Assembly: GCA_019240655.1 (NCBI GenBank)
Contig: JAFAXX010000070.1
Location: 1-48,672, forward strand
Length of the DNA stretch: 48,672 nt
Direction of reading: 5' to 3'
DNA from: Solirubrobacterales bacterium
Lineage (GTDB): Bacteria > Actinomycetota > Thermoleophilia > Solirubrobacterales > Solirubrobacteraceae
Each line of letters opens with the position of its first letter. The first letter of the stretch is position 1. Under the pieces are notes generated by a model, which worked only from the letters and a program-made list of their open reading frames with translations, did not search any database and had not been told where the DNA came from. Shown here one piece after another: positions 31,993 to 42,375 of the stretch. A program made the translations under genes and the position numbers.

Positions 31993-32556
31993 ATGAAAAC
32001 ACCAATGAGCAGATTCCAAATCCACGACGACCTGACCGCGCCGGACGGGTCAGTCCCGGTGCTCCGTGGTGCCCTCGCCAGCGGGGGGCAGCTGCCGAAC
32101 TTCCTCGGCGTCCTGGCGGGCTCGCCGGCGGCGCTGCGGGCGTACGCGCGGTTTCGCTCGGAGCTTCGCCACGGCAAGTTGACGCTGGCCACGCTCGAGC
32201 GGATCGCGCTCGCGGTCGCCGAGCACTATCAGTCCGAGCCGGGCATCGCGATGCACTCGCGCACCGGGCGGACGGCCGGCCTCGCGCTCGACGAGGTCGC
32301 GAACGCGCGCCAGTTCACCTCCAAGGACCCGCGCGAGGCGGCGCTGCTGCGCTACCTGCACGCCCTGCTCGGGAACGGCGGCCGCACGCCGATGCACCTG
32401 CACGAGGAGGCGCGCGAGGCCGGCTGGGACGACGAGCAGATCCTCGAGGCGATTGCCGCGGTCGCGCTCGAGGCCTTCACCGCGATGGTCAACGTCGCCG
32501 GCGAGGTGCCGGTCGACGGCTCGAGTGAGGCATCGCGGGCGCTGCAGGCGGCGTAA
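31993..32556 (+). CDS. Carboxymuconolactone decarboxylase/AhpD-like protein without active-site cysteines
   Basis: About 187 residues, all-helical AhpD-like fold: GGQLPNFLGVLAGSPAALRA, SELRHGKLTLATLERIALAV, EVANARQFTSKDPREAALLR and the repeat-like HEEAREAGWDDEQILEAIAA. AhpD relatives have a CxxC in the first repeat; here that region reads PGIAMHSRTGRTAGL and the whole protein contains no cysteine, so a peroxidase-type thiol reaction is unlikely. ATG 31993 has GGTGG five bases upstream; ATG 32005 is also possible, and the open frame extends to 31894, but a promoter lies there. An HxlR regulator follows 13 bases later. Confidence 0.75.
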   Translation: MKTPMSRFQIHDDLTAPDGSVPVLRGALASGGQLPNFLGVLAGSPAALRAYARFRSELRHGKLTLATLERIALAVAEHYQSEPGIAMHSRTGRTAGLALDEVANARQFTSKDPREAALLRYLHALLGNGGRTPMHLHEEAREAGWDDEQILEAIAAVALEAFTAMVNVAGEVPVDGSSEASRALQAA

Positions 32557-32569
32557 GCTTCACCGCGCC

Positions 32570-32911
32570 GTGTGCCCGCGCGAGCCCAGCTGCTGTCCGT
32601 TCTACCACGAGGCCGTCGAGCTGGTGGGGCGGCGCTGGACGGGGGCGATCCTCCGTGTCCTGATGGACGGGCCGCTGCGCTTCTCCGAGGTCGCCCAGGC
32701 CATTCCGGAGCTGTCGGACCGGCTCCTGTCCGAGCGGATGAAGGAGCTCGAGGCGCGAGGGATCGTCGAGCGCACGGTGATCTCCGGACCGCCGGTCCGG
32801 GTGGAGTACCGCCTCTCCCGTATGGGGCGCGAGCTCGAGCCGGCGCTGTCCGAGCTGCAGCAGTGGGCCAAGCGGTGGCTGGCCCGCGGGCGCGTCCCCG
32901 CCGCCAACTGA
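32570..32911 (+). CDS. HxlR-family transcriptional regulator
   Basis: A 113-residue winged-helix regulator: VELVGRRWTGAILRVLMDGP, FSEVAQAIPELSDRLLSERM (recognition region), LEARGIVERTVISGPPVRVE (wing) and LSELQQWAKRWL. The N-terminus is unusually cysteine-rich (CPREPSCCPFYH), where HxlR proteins usually have a single conserved Cys; this could sense electrophiles or disulfide stress. It probably controls the adjacent carboxymuconolactone decarboxylase-like gene, as in many such pairs. GTG 32570 places the conserved Cys at position 2. Confidence 0.87.
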   Translation: MCPREPSCCPFYHEAVELVGRRWTGAILRVLMDGPLRFSEVAQAIPELSDRLLSERMKELEARGIVERTVISGPPVRVEYRLSRMGRELEPALSELQQWAKRWLARGRVPAAN

Positions 32912-32945
32912 CCGCCCGGCCGCGCCCCGCTAAGGTTCCGCGGCC

Positions 32946-34289
32946 ATGAGCATCGCCACCCGGCCGCAGAGCGCCGACGAGGTCGTCTCGCTCGTCCAGG
33001 AGCGAGACATCCGCTTCATCCGCCTGTGGTTCACCGACGTCCTCGGGCAGCTGAAGGCGTTCTCGATCAACGCCACCGAGCTGCCTGACGCGTTCGAGGG
33101 CGGGATGGGGTTCGACGGCTCCTCGATCACCGGCTTTAACCCGATCGAGGAGTCCGACATGATCGCGATGCCGGACCCGGGGACGTTCGCGGTGCTCCCC
33201 TGGCGGCCGGCCGAGCAGGGGGTGGCGCGGATGTTCTGCGACATCCAGACGCCCGAGCGCACGCCGTACGAAGGCGACCCCCGCTACGTCCTGCGGCGCG
33301 CGCTGCAGCGAGCCGAGCAACTCGGCTTTGACCACTTCTACGTGGGCCCGGAGCTCGAGTACTTCTACTTCCGCGACCCGAAGTCGACCGAGGTCCTCGA
33401 CGAGGGCGGCTACTTCGACCTCACGACGCTCGACGCCGGTTCGGACCTGCGCCGGGAGACTGTGCTCGCGCTCGAGCAGCTCGGGATCCACACCGAGTAC
33501 ACCCACCACGAGGTCGGGCCGAGCCAGCACGAGATCGACATGCGCTACGCCGACGCGCTGAAGATGGCCGACGACTGCATGACCTACCGGATCACGGTCA
33601 AGGAATACGCGATGAAGTACGGCTTCCACGCCACCTTCATGCCGAAGCCGCTGTTCGGCAAGAACGGCTCCGGGATGCACACCCACCAGTCGCTGTTCAG
33701 CGGCGAGCAGAACGCGTTCTACGACCCCGATGACCAGTACTTCCTCTCCGACGTCGGCAAGGCGTTCATCGCCGGCCAGCTCCGCCACGCCCGCGAGATC
33801 TGCGCGATCTTCGCCCAGTGGGTCAACTCCTACAAGCGCCTCGTGCCGGGCTACGAGGCGCCGGTGTACGTGGCGTGGTCACGACGCAACCGCTCGGCGC
33901 TCGTGCGCGTGCCGCTGTATCACCCCGGCAAGGAGCGGGCCACCCGCATGGAGCTGCGCTGCCCGGATCCGGCCTGCAATCCGTACCTGACCTTCGCCGT
34001 GCTTCTGCAGGCCGGCCTCGAGGGGATCGAGCACGGTTACGAGCTGCCCGAGCCGATGGAGAAGAACCTCTACCACCTGGCCCCCGACGAGCGCCGGCGG
34101 CTCGGGATCGAGCAGCTCCCGGAAACGCTCGGCGAGGCGATCGAGCTGACCGCGCAGTCCGAGCTCGTTCTGCGCACGCTCGGCGAGCACATGTTCAACC
34201 GCTACGTCGAGATCAAGCGCCAGGAGTGGGAGGACTATCGGGTCCAGGTCACGCCCTGGGAGCTCGAGCGCTACCTGCCGGTCCTGTAG
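32946..34289 (+). CDS. glnA: Glutamine synthetase type I
   Basis: A 447-residue ATP-dependent enzyme making glutamine from glutamate and ammonia. Signatures are WFTDVLGQLKAFSI, MGFDGSSITGF, VGPELEYFYF (metal Glu), GPSQHEIDMRY, FHATFMPKPLFGKNGSGMH (ATP and His) and WSRRNRSALVRVP. The length and lack of the 25-residue insertion fit the GSI-alpha (Bacillus-type) subgroup; the adenylylation-loop tyrosine position reads NLYHLAPDE rather than the usual NLYDLPPE. It is a stand-alone gene, so it may be a second, non-main GS of the cell. Confidence 0.95.
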   Translation: MSIATRPQSADEVVSLVQERDIRFIRLWFTDVLGQLKAFSINATELPDAFEGGMGFDGSSITGFNPIEESDMIAMPDPGTFAVLPWRPAEQGVARMFCDIQTPERTPYEGDPRYVLRRALQRAEQLGFDHFYVGPELEYFYFRDPKSTEVLDEGGYFDLTTLDAGSDLRRETVLALEQLGIHTEYTHHEVGPSQHEIDMRYADALKMADDCMTYRITVKEYAMKYGFHATFMPKPLFGKNGSGMHTHQSLFSGEQNAFYDPDDQYFLSDVGKAFIAGQLRHAREICAIFAQWVNSYKRLVPGYEAPVYVAWSRRNRSALVRVPLYHPGKERATRMELRCPDPACNPYLTFAVLLQAGLEGIEHGYELPEPMEKNLYHLAPDERRRLGIEQLPETLGEAIELTAQSELVLRTLGEHMFNRYVEIKRQEWEDYRVQVTPWELERYLPVL

Positions 34290-34294
34290 GGGCT

Positions 34295-36283
<1,989 letters not shown>

Positions 36284-36343
36284 GCAACCAGGCTACCCCA
36301 CAGGCAATACGCTTCTCGTGAGTCAAAGCAGAGGAGAGCCAAG

Positions 36344-36736
36344 TTGTCAGCCGCACGTGAGCCGATCAGCGCCCCCGACGCCCCCGCGGCGGTCGGACCG
36401 TACGTCCATGCCGTCCGCGCCAACGGCTTCCTGTTCTGCTCGGGACAGATCCCGCTGGACCCGCGCACCGGCGAGCTGGTCGGCGGGGGGGCCGGCGCGC
36501 AGGCCGGGCGCTGCCTGGAGAACCTGGCCGCGGTGTGCCAGGCCGCCGGGGCGACGCTCGGCGACGCGGTGCGGTTGACCGTGTACGTGACCGACATGGG
36601 GTCGTTCGCCGAGGTCAACGAGGTCTACGAGTCGTTCTTCGAATCCGATCCACCGGCCCGGGTCACGATCGGTGTAGCGGCGTTGCCGCGGGGGGCGCAG
36701 GTGGAGATCGACGCGGTGGTGGCGCTCCCTGACTGA
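36344..36736 (+). CDS. ridA: RidA family reactive-intermediate deaminase
   Basis: About 130 residues of the YjgF/YER057c/UK114 family: AVGPYVHAVRANGFLFCSGQ, IPLDPRTGELVGGG, ENLAAVCQAAGATLGDAVRL and the C-terminal LPRGAQVEIDAVVALP with the substrate-binding Arg and Glu. RidA hydrolyses the enamine/imine made by threonine dehydratase. TTG 36344 is chosen because GAGGAGAG precedes it at ideal distance. The next gene is a threonine dehydratase-like sequence overlapping its 3' end, which matches the family's function. Confidence 0.9.
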   Translation: MSAAREPISAPDAPAAVGPYVHAVRANGFLFCSGQIPLDPRTGELVGGGAGAQAGRCLENLAAVCQAAGATLGDAVRLTVYVTDMGSFAEVNEVYESFFESDPPARVTIGVAALPRGAQVEIDAVVALPD

Positions 36737-37535
36737 CACGGCGAGCACCGCCCCGATCTCGCTCGGGGACATCCGGCGGGCGGCCGCCGCCGGCGCCGGT
36801 GTGGTTCGCGAGACCCCGGTGCTGGCCTCGGGGACGCTGAGCGAACGGGCCGGGGTCGAGATCGTGCTCAAGGCCGAGAAGCTCCAGCGCACCGGGTCCT
36901 TCAAGCTGCGCGGGGCGCTGGCCAAGATCGACGCCCTCGGGGACGCCGCCGCCGCCGGAGTGCTCACCGGCAGCGCCGGCAACCACGCCCAGGCCGTCGC
37001 CTTCGCGGCCCGTTCGCGCGGGCTGCGCTGCGAGGTGTTCATGCCGGAGGGCGCGTCGCTCTCGAAAATGGAAGGCGCCCGGAGGCTGGGCGCCGAGGTC
37101 AAGCTGTGCGGCAGCACCGTCGACCAGCCGCTGGCCGCCGCGCGCGAGCGCGCCCATCAGTGCGGCCTCGCGTTCGTGCACCCCTTCGACGACCGGGAGG
37201 TGATCGCCGGCCAGGGCACCCTCGGACTCGAGCTGCTGGCCCAGGTCCCCGACCTGGCCCGGGCGATCGTGCCGGTGGGCGGCGGGGGGCTGGCGAGCGG
37301 GGTGGCGATCGCGCTCAAGCTCGAGCGGCCCGAGATCGAGGTGATCGGCGTCCAGGTCACGAGCTGCGCTCCGTTCCCGCGCTCGCTCGAGTCCGGCCGC
37401 CCGATCCCGGTCGACTCGGCGCTCGCGATCGCCCCGGTGCAGCTCGTGCTCGAGACCCGCGGCGCGGCTCACGCCGCCGAGGTGACCGACGCGATCCGAG
37501 CGGGCGCATATCCGGAGCCGCGGCTGCTGCGGTAG
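36729..37535 (+). CDS. Threonine dehydratase-like PLP protein, C-terminally truncated
   Basis: Fold-type II PLP enzyme: ETPVLASGTLSERAGVEIVL, QRTGSFKLRGALAKI (Schiff-base Lys), GSAGNHAQAVAFAA, and IVPVGGGGLASGVAIAL (phosphate loop). The N-terminal helix (LTDTASTAPISLGDIRRAAA) fits the family, but the only start that keeps it is CTG 36729, overlapping ridA; the first ordinary start is GTG 36801. After residue about 235 the similarity stops, and the last 30 codons are antisense to the neighbouring hydrolase gene. At 268 residues it lacks roughly the last quarter of the catalytic domain, so it may be inactive. The overlap with ridA shows the ancestral pair was functional together. Confidence 0.72.
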   Translation: MTDTASTAPISLGDIRRAAAAGAGVVRETPVLASGTLSERAGVEIVLKAEKLQRTGSFKLRGALAKIDALGDAAAAGVLTGSAGNHAQAVAFAARSRGLRCEVFMPEGASLSKMEGARRLGAEVKLCGSTVDQPLAAARERAHQCGLAFVHPFDDREVIAGQGTLGLELLAQVPDLARAIVPVGGGGLASGVAIALKLERPEIEVIGVQVTSCAPFPRSLESGRPIPVDSALAIAPVQLVLETRGAAHAAEVTDAIRAGAYPEPRLLR

Positions 37536-38245
37536 TCGCGTGCCGCCCCCACGAACGCGGCGATCACCCCCGAATCCGGGTCGGCCTCGGGGTGCCACTG
37601 GACTCCGAGCACGAAGCGCCGGCCCGGCGCTTCGATCGCTTCGGGCAGATCGTCGAGCGTGGCCCAGCCGCTGACCACGAGCCCACGGCCGATCCGGTCG
37701 ACCCCCTGGTGGTGGTGCGACTTGGTGGCATGCCGCTCCTCGCCGGCGGCGCGTGCCGCCACCGAGCCGGCCCTCAGCCGCACGTCGTGGTCGGCGCCGT
37801 CGAAGCTGCCCGGGTAGCGGCGATGATCCTCGTGGCCGTAGGCGTCGGGAAGATGCTGCAGCAGCGTCCCGCCGAAGGCGACGTTCAGGAGCTGCATGCC
37901 CCGGCAGATGCCGAGCACCGGAACGTCGAGCTCGACCGCGCGCCGGGCGAGCGCGAGCTCGGAGCGGTCGCGCTCGGGAACCCAGCTGTGGGTGGCCGGA
38001 TGCGGCTCGGCGCCGTAGGAGGCGGGATCGAGATCGTTGCCGCCGGCCACCATCAGGCCGTCGATCGCCGCCAGGGCCCCGTCGGGGTCGCGCTCGAGCT
38101 GCGGATCCGGAGGGATCACCAGCGCCATGCCCCCGGCCGCCTGCACGGCGACGACATAGGCGAACGGGGTGAGTGCCGCGCGCTGGCTCCACACTCCCCA
38201 TTGGGCATCGACGAGGTTGGGGCAGATGCCGATCACGGGCCGCAT
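37469..38245 (-). CDS. Gamma-glutamyl-gamma-aminobutyrate hydrolase family protein (PuuD-like)
   Basis: A 258-residue class I glutamine amidotransferase-like protein, peptidase C26 type. It has MVAGGNDLDPASYG, LGICRGMQLLNVAFGGTLLQ (nucleophile Cys), KSHHHQGVDRIG and GVQWHPEAD (catalytic His and Glu). It hydrolyses gamma-glutamyl amides such as gamma-glutamyl-GABA; the exact substrate is unknown. The 19 residues after AARDYR run antisense into the truncated threonine dehydratase and look like an extension created at a deletion junction. It probably shares a transcript with the acyl-CoA synthetase 33 bases upstream. Confidence 0.88.
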   Translation of the reverse strand: MRPVIGICPNLVDAQWGVWSQRAALTPFAYVVAVQAAGGMALVIPPDPQLERDPDGALAAIDGLMVAGGNDLDPASYGAEPHPATHSWVPERDRSELALARRAVELDVPVLGICRGMQLLNVAFGGTLLQHLPDAYGHEDHRRYPGSFDGADHDVRLRAGSVAARAAGEERHATKSHHHQGVDRIGRGLVVSGWATLDDLPEAIEAPGRRFVLGVQWHPEADPDSGVIAAFVGAARDYRSSRGSGYAPARIASVTSAA

Positions 38246-38278
38246 CGCGTCCAGGCTACTAAGCGCGGGGTCAGGCTT

Positions 38279-39718
38279 CTAACTGCGGCGGAGCTCGGCT
38301 CGCTGCACCTTGCCGCTGGCCGTCTTCGGCAGCTCCGGCGCGAAGTCGACGATCCGCGGGTATTTGTAGGGCGCCGTCTGCGCCTTGACGTGATCCTGCA
38401 GCGCACGGGCCAGTTCGGCGCTCGGCCTGACCCCGTCGCGCAGCACGACGACCGCGCGGACCACCGATCCCCGCTCCTCGTCGGGCGCCGCCACCACCGC
38501 CGCCTCGGCCACCGCCACGTGCGAGACCAGCGCGGACTCGACCTCGAACGGGCCGATCCGGTAGCCCGCCGAGATGATCACGTCATCGGCCCGGCCTTCG
38601 AAGTACAGGTATCCGTCGGCGTCTCGGGAGACCCGGTCGCCGGTGCGCCACGGCTTCTGCACGGGGGCGGGCTCGCCGCTGACGTACCCGACGAAGAAGG
38701 TGGGATCGGTGGACGGCTGCGCGAGCACGAGCTCGCCGTCGATGACCTGGAGGTCGATCCCGGGCAGCGGGCGCCCCATCGAGCCCGGGCGGACCGGGGC
38801 GCCGATCGGCATGCCGGTGAGCTGCCCGGTCTCGGTCTGGCCGTAGCCGTCGCGGATCTGCACGCCGGTTGCCTCGGCGAAGGCGCGCAGCACCTCGGGG
38901 TTGAGCGCCTCGCCCGCCGCCACCAGCGTCCGCAGCGCCGGCAACGGGCGGAGCTCGACGCGCTTGGCCATCACGCGGTACTCGGTCGGGGCCATGCACA
39001 GGACCCGCACGCGCTCGCGCTCGACGATCGCGAGGCGCTCGCCGGGATCGAAGCGCTCGTCGTGCAGCAGCGCCGCGGCGCCGAGCAGCCACGGAGCGAT
39101 GAACGCGTTGCGGGCCGATTTCGACCACCCGCTGGCCGCCGTGCACCAAACCAGGTCGCCGGGGCGCGCGCCGAGCCAGTGCGTCGCCTGGAGCCGCTGG
39201 CCGGGGAGATAGCGCTGGCCGTGGACGACGCCCTTGGCCGCGCCCGTGGTCCCGCTGGTGAAGGTGATCAGGCAGGGATCGCCGCCGTCGAGCTTGACGG
39301 CGCGAACCGGATCGGAGGCGAACAGCGCCTCGTCGGGAATCGTCAGAACCTCGCAGTCCGGCGCGGCGGCGCTGAGCTCGCCGGCGTCGCGCTGGTCGGC
39401 CACGACGAGCGCGGGCCGAGCCGCCTGCAGCCGCACCCGCAGGTCCTTGGCGCGGAGCTGTTCGTTGCAGGCCAGCGCGACTGCGCCGATGCGAAAGCAC
39501 GCCACCATCGTGAGCACCCACTCCGGGCGGTTGCCGATCAGTGTCATCACGACATCGCCGCGGCCGACGCCGCGATTGCGGAACGTCCCGGCCAGGCGGG
39601 AGCTGCGGTCGGCCACCTCGGCGAAGCTCCACTCCCGCCGGCGTCCGTCGCGGGCCAGCTCGACCACGGCCAGCCGCGCCGGCGGAGCGGCGTCGACGAC
39701 ATCACGGGCGAAGTTCAT
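38279..39718 (-). CDS. AMP-forming acyl-CoA synthetase (medium-chain/acetate type)
   Basis: About 479 residues of the ANL superfamily. Motif A3 is LITFTSGTTGAAKGV; A5 is GYGQTETGQL; A7/A8 are WRTGDRVSRDADGYLYFEGR and ADDVIISAGYRIGPFEVES; the catalytic A10 lysine is in PKTASGKVQRAEL. It activates a carboxylic acid as acyl-AMP and then acyl-CoA; the layout is closest to medium-chain acyl-CoA ligases. Met 39718 (MNFARDVVD) is preferred over an in-frame start at 39742. An acyl-CoA dehydrogenase lies 1.4 kb away on the other strand. Confidence 0.9.
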   Translation of the reverse strand: MNFARDVVDAAPPARLAVVELARDGRRREWSFAEVADRSSRLAGTFRNRGVGRGDVVMTLIGNRPEWVLTMVACFRIGAVALACNEQLRAKDLRVRLQAARPALVVADQRDAGELSAAAPDCEVLTIPDEALFASDPVRAVKLDGGDPCLITFTSGTTGAAKGVVHGQRYLPGQRLQATHWLGARPGDLVWCTAASGWSKSARNAFIAPWLLGAAALLHDERFDPGERLAIVERERVRVLCMAPTEYRVMAKRVELRPLPALRTLVAAGEALNPEVLRAFAEATGVQIRDGYGQTETGQLTGMPIGAPVRPGSMGRPLPGIDLQVIDGELVLAQPSTDPTFFVGYVSGEPAPVQKPWRTGDRVSRDADGYLYFEGRADDVIISAGYRIGPFEVESALVSHVAVAEAAVVAAPDEERGSVVRAVVVLRDGVRPSAELARALQDHVKAQTAPYKYPRIVDFAPELPKTASGKVQRAELRRS

Positions 39719-39753
39719 CGGCGGGCGCCAGTGTGGCAGCATCGCCGTCGCGG

Positions 39754-40131
39754 ATGACGTTCTGGAACGGGGTGCTGTGGCTTCACCTGCTCGCGATGGG
39801 TTTCTTCGTCGGCGGTCAGCTGATGCTCGCCGTGGTGGTGGTGCCGGTGCTCCGGGCCGCGGAGGACCGCGGGCCGCTGCGTGCCGCCGCGCGGCGCTTC
39901 GGCATCGGCACGCTGGCGGCGATCGTCGTGCTGATCCTCACCGGCGTCGGGATGGCCTCGCACTACCACCGCTGGAGCGACTCGACGCTGCATGTCAAGC
40001 TCACGCTGGTGGTGGTGGTCCTCGGGCTGATCGCCCTGCACATGCGCCGGCCCGAATGGCACGTCGTCGATGCGCTGATGTTCGTCGTGTCCCTGGCCAT
40101 CGTCTGGCTGGGCATCGTCGTCGCCGGATAG
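39754..40131 (+). CDS. Small four-helix membrane protein (CopD/DUF2269-like)
   Basis: A 125-residue protein with four hydrophobic helices: WLHLLAMGFFVGGQLMLAVV, GTLAAIVVLILTGVGMASHY, HVKLTLVVVVLGLIALHM and VVDALMFVVSLAIVWLGIVV. The LHLLAMGFFVGG start with a histidine in helix 1 and the GVGMASHYH loop resemble the CopD/DUF2269-type family of small membrane proteins with conserved His. Metal or haem binding is conceivable but unproved. It is divergent from the acyl-CoA synthetase with a 35-base gap. The following 219 bases before the DUF427 gene hold no gene that I can support. Confidence 0.7.
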   Translation: MTFWNGVLWLHLLAMGFFVGGQLMLAVVVVPVLRAAEDRGPLRAAARRFGIGTLAAIVVLILTGVGMASHYHRWSDSTLHVKLTLVVVVLGLIALHMRRPEWHVVDALMFVVSLAIVWLGIVVAG

Positions 40132-40350
40132 CCCCGTCGCGTTCAGATATTCGTCGAGTTCGTGCGCCATGGGTAGCTCCGTCCAGCACAATCCAGCCCA
40201 CAGCACAGCCGCCGGCGACAAGCGACCGGGCCAGACGCACGACTCGGGGGCGGGTTGTCCGTGCGACCCGGAGTCCGAGTGGGCCTCGTCATCTGGCGTT
40301 GGCGAAGGACCACCGTCGCCGGCGGCTCAGCCGTTGGTAGCCTCGCCGCC

Positions 40351-41136
40351 ATGGGTTTGATGTACGGAAGCGGTCCGCTGGGTCCCCGTCCCGCCGGCAG
40401 CTTCAACTTCGATCCCCCGCCGCCGGGCCGCGCGCTGTACCTCGAGCCGACGGCGAAGCGGATCCGAGCGGTGGCCGGCGGCGAGACGATCGCCGACAGC
40501 ACCCGCGCGATGATCCTGCACGAGTCGGGCGCCCAGCCGACGTACTACTTCCCGTCAGAGGACGTCCGGCCCGACGTGCTCGAGCCGAGCCGCAAGCAGA
40601 CGCACTGCCCGAAGAAGGGCGACGCGTCCTATTACACGATCCGGGTCGGCGGGCGCGAGATCGCCTCCGGCGCCTGGTACTACCCCCACCCGCTCCCCGG
40701 AGCGCCGCCGATCAAGGACCTGATCGCCTTCTACTGGAACAAGATCGACCACTGGCTCGAGGAGGACGAGGAGGTCTTCGGCCACCCCCGCGATCCCTAC
40801 CACCGGATCGACGTCCTGACCAGCGACCGGCACCTGCGGATCTCGCTCGAGGGCCGGGTGCTGGCCGAGACGCGGCGGGCGACGGCCCTGTTCGAGTCAA
40901 ACCTGCGGCCGCGCTGGTACCTGCCGCGCGAGGACGTGGTCGCCGAGCTCGAGCACAGCGACAGCGTCACTCGGTGTCCGTACAAGGGGCAGGCGGCCTA
41001 CTACTCGGTCCGGCTCGACGGCGGCACCGTGCACCGCGACCTGATCTGGTACTACGCCGATCCGCTACCCGAGGCGGCCCGGATCGCCGGGCTGCTCTGC
41101 TTCTACGACGAGAAGGTGCAGCTCGAGCAGTTGTAG
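40351..41136 (+). CDS. Tandem DUF427 domain protein
   Basis: A 261-residue protein with two copies of the DUF427 fold. Copy 1: RIRAVAGGETIADSTRAMIL, TYYFPSEDVRPDVLEPS, HCPKKGDASYYTIRVGGRE. Copy 2: HLRISLEGRVLAETRRATAL, RWYLPREDVVAELEHSD, RCPYKGQAAYYSVRLDGGT. Both keep the YYFP/WYLP-xEDV and CPxKG-xAxYYxVR motifs, so both may be functional. The family's activity is unknown. ATG 40351 is chosen; an upstream in-frame start at 40255 adds unrelated residues. It lies 18 bases before the acyl-CoA dehydrogenase and is probably in the same transcript. Confidence 0.85.
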   Translation: MGLMYGSGPLGPRPAGSFNFDPPPPGRALYLEPTAKRIRAVAGGETIADSTRAMILHESGAQPTYYFPSEDVRPDVLEPSRKQTHCPKKGDASYYTIRVGGREIASGAWYYPHPLPGAPPIKDLIAFYWNKIDHWLEEDEEVFGHPRDPYHRIDVLTSDRHLRISLEGRVLAETRRATALFESNLRPRWYLPREDVVAELEHSDSVTRCPYKGQAAYYSVRLDGGTVHRDLIWYYADPLPEAARIAGLLCFYDEKVQLEQL

Positions 41137-41154
41137 GCCGTATTCTCGGAGTCC

Positions 41155-42366
41155 ATGGCCCTCGCAACCCCATACACCGAGAAGACGGACGAGCAGAAGG
41201 CGATCTCCGAGATGGTGCGGCAGTTCGCCGACGAGCAGATCATTCCCCAGGCCGAGCACTACGACCACGAGGACAGCTTTCCGGAGCCGATCGTCGAGCA
41301 GATGAAAGAGCTCGGGCTGTTCGGCGTGACGATCCCCGAGGAGTACGGGGGCATGGGGCTCGACCTGACCACCTACGCGATGATCGTCGAGGAGCTCTCG
41401 CGCGGCTGGATCAGCATCAGCGGGATCGTCAACACCCACTTCATCGGCTCGTACCTGTTGATGAAGTTCGGCACCGACGCGCAGAAGCAGAAGTACCTGC
41501 CCAGGATGGCCACGGGCGAGATCCGTGCCGCCTTCTCGCTGTCAGAGCCCGAGCTCGGCTCCGACGTCGCGGCGATCAAGACCGCGGCCAGAAAGGTCGA
41601 CGACGAGCACTACGAGATCAACGGCACCAAGATGTGGGTCACCAACGGCCTGCTCTCCGGGCTGGTCTTCGTGCTGGTCAGGACCGACCCGGCCGCCGAC
41701 CCGAGGCACCGCGGCCTTACCTGCTTCATCGCCGAGAAGGAGCCTGGGGTCGCCGAGAACACCGGCGATTATCAGGGCTTCAAGATCCCGCCGAAGATCA
41801 AGAAGCTCGGCTACAAGGGCGTCGAGTCGACCGAGCTCGTGTTCGACGGCTATAGCTGCCCGGCCGAGAACATCCTCGGGGGTGAGCCGGCGGGACTGAA
41901 CAAGGGCTTCGCGCAGATGATGGACGCACTCGAGCTCGGGCGCGTCAACGTGGCCGCGCGCGGCGTCGGCATCGCGCAGCGCGCGCTCGAGCTCGCGCTC
42001 CGCTACGCCCAGCAGCGTCGGACGTTCGGCAAGCCGATCGCCGAGCACCAGGCGATCCAGTTCAAGCTCGCCGACATGGCGACGCAGGTCGAGGCGGCTC
42101 GCCTGCTCACGCTCCGAGCCGCCCGCCTGAAGGACGCCGGCGAGCGCTCCGACATCGAGGCCGGGATGGCCAAGCTATTCGCGTCGGAGGCCGGCCGCTT
42201 CTGCGTCGAGGAGTCCTTGCGCATCCACGGCGGCTACGGCTACTCGAAGGAGTACGAGATCGAGCGCCTCTACCGGGACGCGCCGCTGCTCTTGATCGGC
42301 GAGGGGACGAGCGAGATCCAGCGGATGGTGATCGGCCGCAAGCTGCTGCAGCGGCACAGGCTGTAG
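41155..42366 (+). CDS. Acyl-CoA dehydrogenase
   Basis: A 403-residue FAD-dependent dehydrogenase: EEYGGMGLDLTTYAMIVEEL, FSLSEPELGSDVAAIKTAAR (flavin-binding Ser/Thr loop), WVTNG, RRTFGKPIAEHQAIQFKLAD and the C-terminal RDAPLLLIGEGTSEIQRMVI, which holds the usual catalytic-glutamate region. It oxidises an acyl-CoA to an enoyl-CoA and passes electrons to ETF. GGAG lies just before the ATG. A small gene of unknown function follows after 9 bases. Confidence 0.94.
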   Translation: MALATPYTEKTDEQKAISEMVRQFADEQIIPQAEHYDHEDSFPEPIVEQMKELGLFGVTIPEEYGGMGLDLTTYAMIVEELSRGWISISGIVNTHFIGSYLLMKFGTDAQKQKYLPRMATGEIRAAFSLSEPELGSDVAAIKTAARKVDDEHYEINGTKMWVTNGLLSGLVFVLVRTDPAADPRHRGLTCFIAEKEPGVAENTGDYQGFKIPPKIKKLGYKGVESTELVFDGYSCPAENILGGEPAGLNKGFAQMMDALELGRVNVAARGVGIAQRALELALRYAQQRRTFGKPIAEHQAIQFKLADMATQVEAARLLTLRAARLKDAGERSDIEAGMAKLFASEAGRFCVEESLRIHGGYGYSKEYEIERLYRDAPLLLIGEGTSEIQRMVIGRKLLQRHRL

Positions 42367-42375
42367 GCACGCGCC

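Noticed and set aside
37106-39757. An 883-codon plus-strand frame crossing three genes
   Set aside because: It runs antisense to the PuuD-like and acyl-CoA synthetase genes, both with intact motifs; the translation is low-complexity.
40132-40350. Short frames on both strands between the membrane protein and the DUF427 gene
   Set aside because: They have no ribosome-binding sites, no hydrophobic core or motif, and no consistent coding composition.
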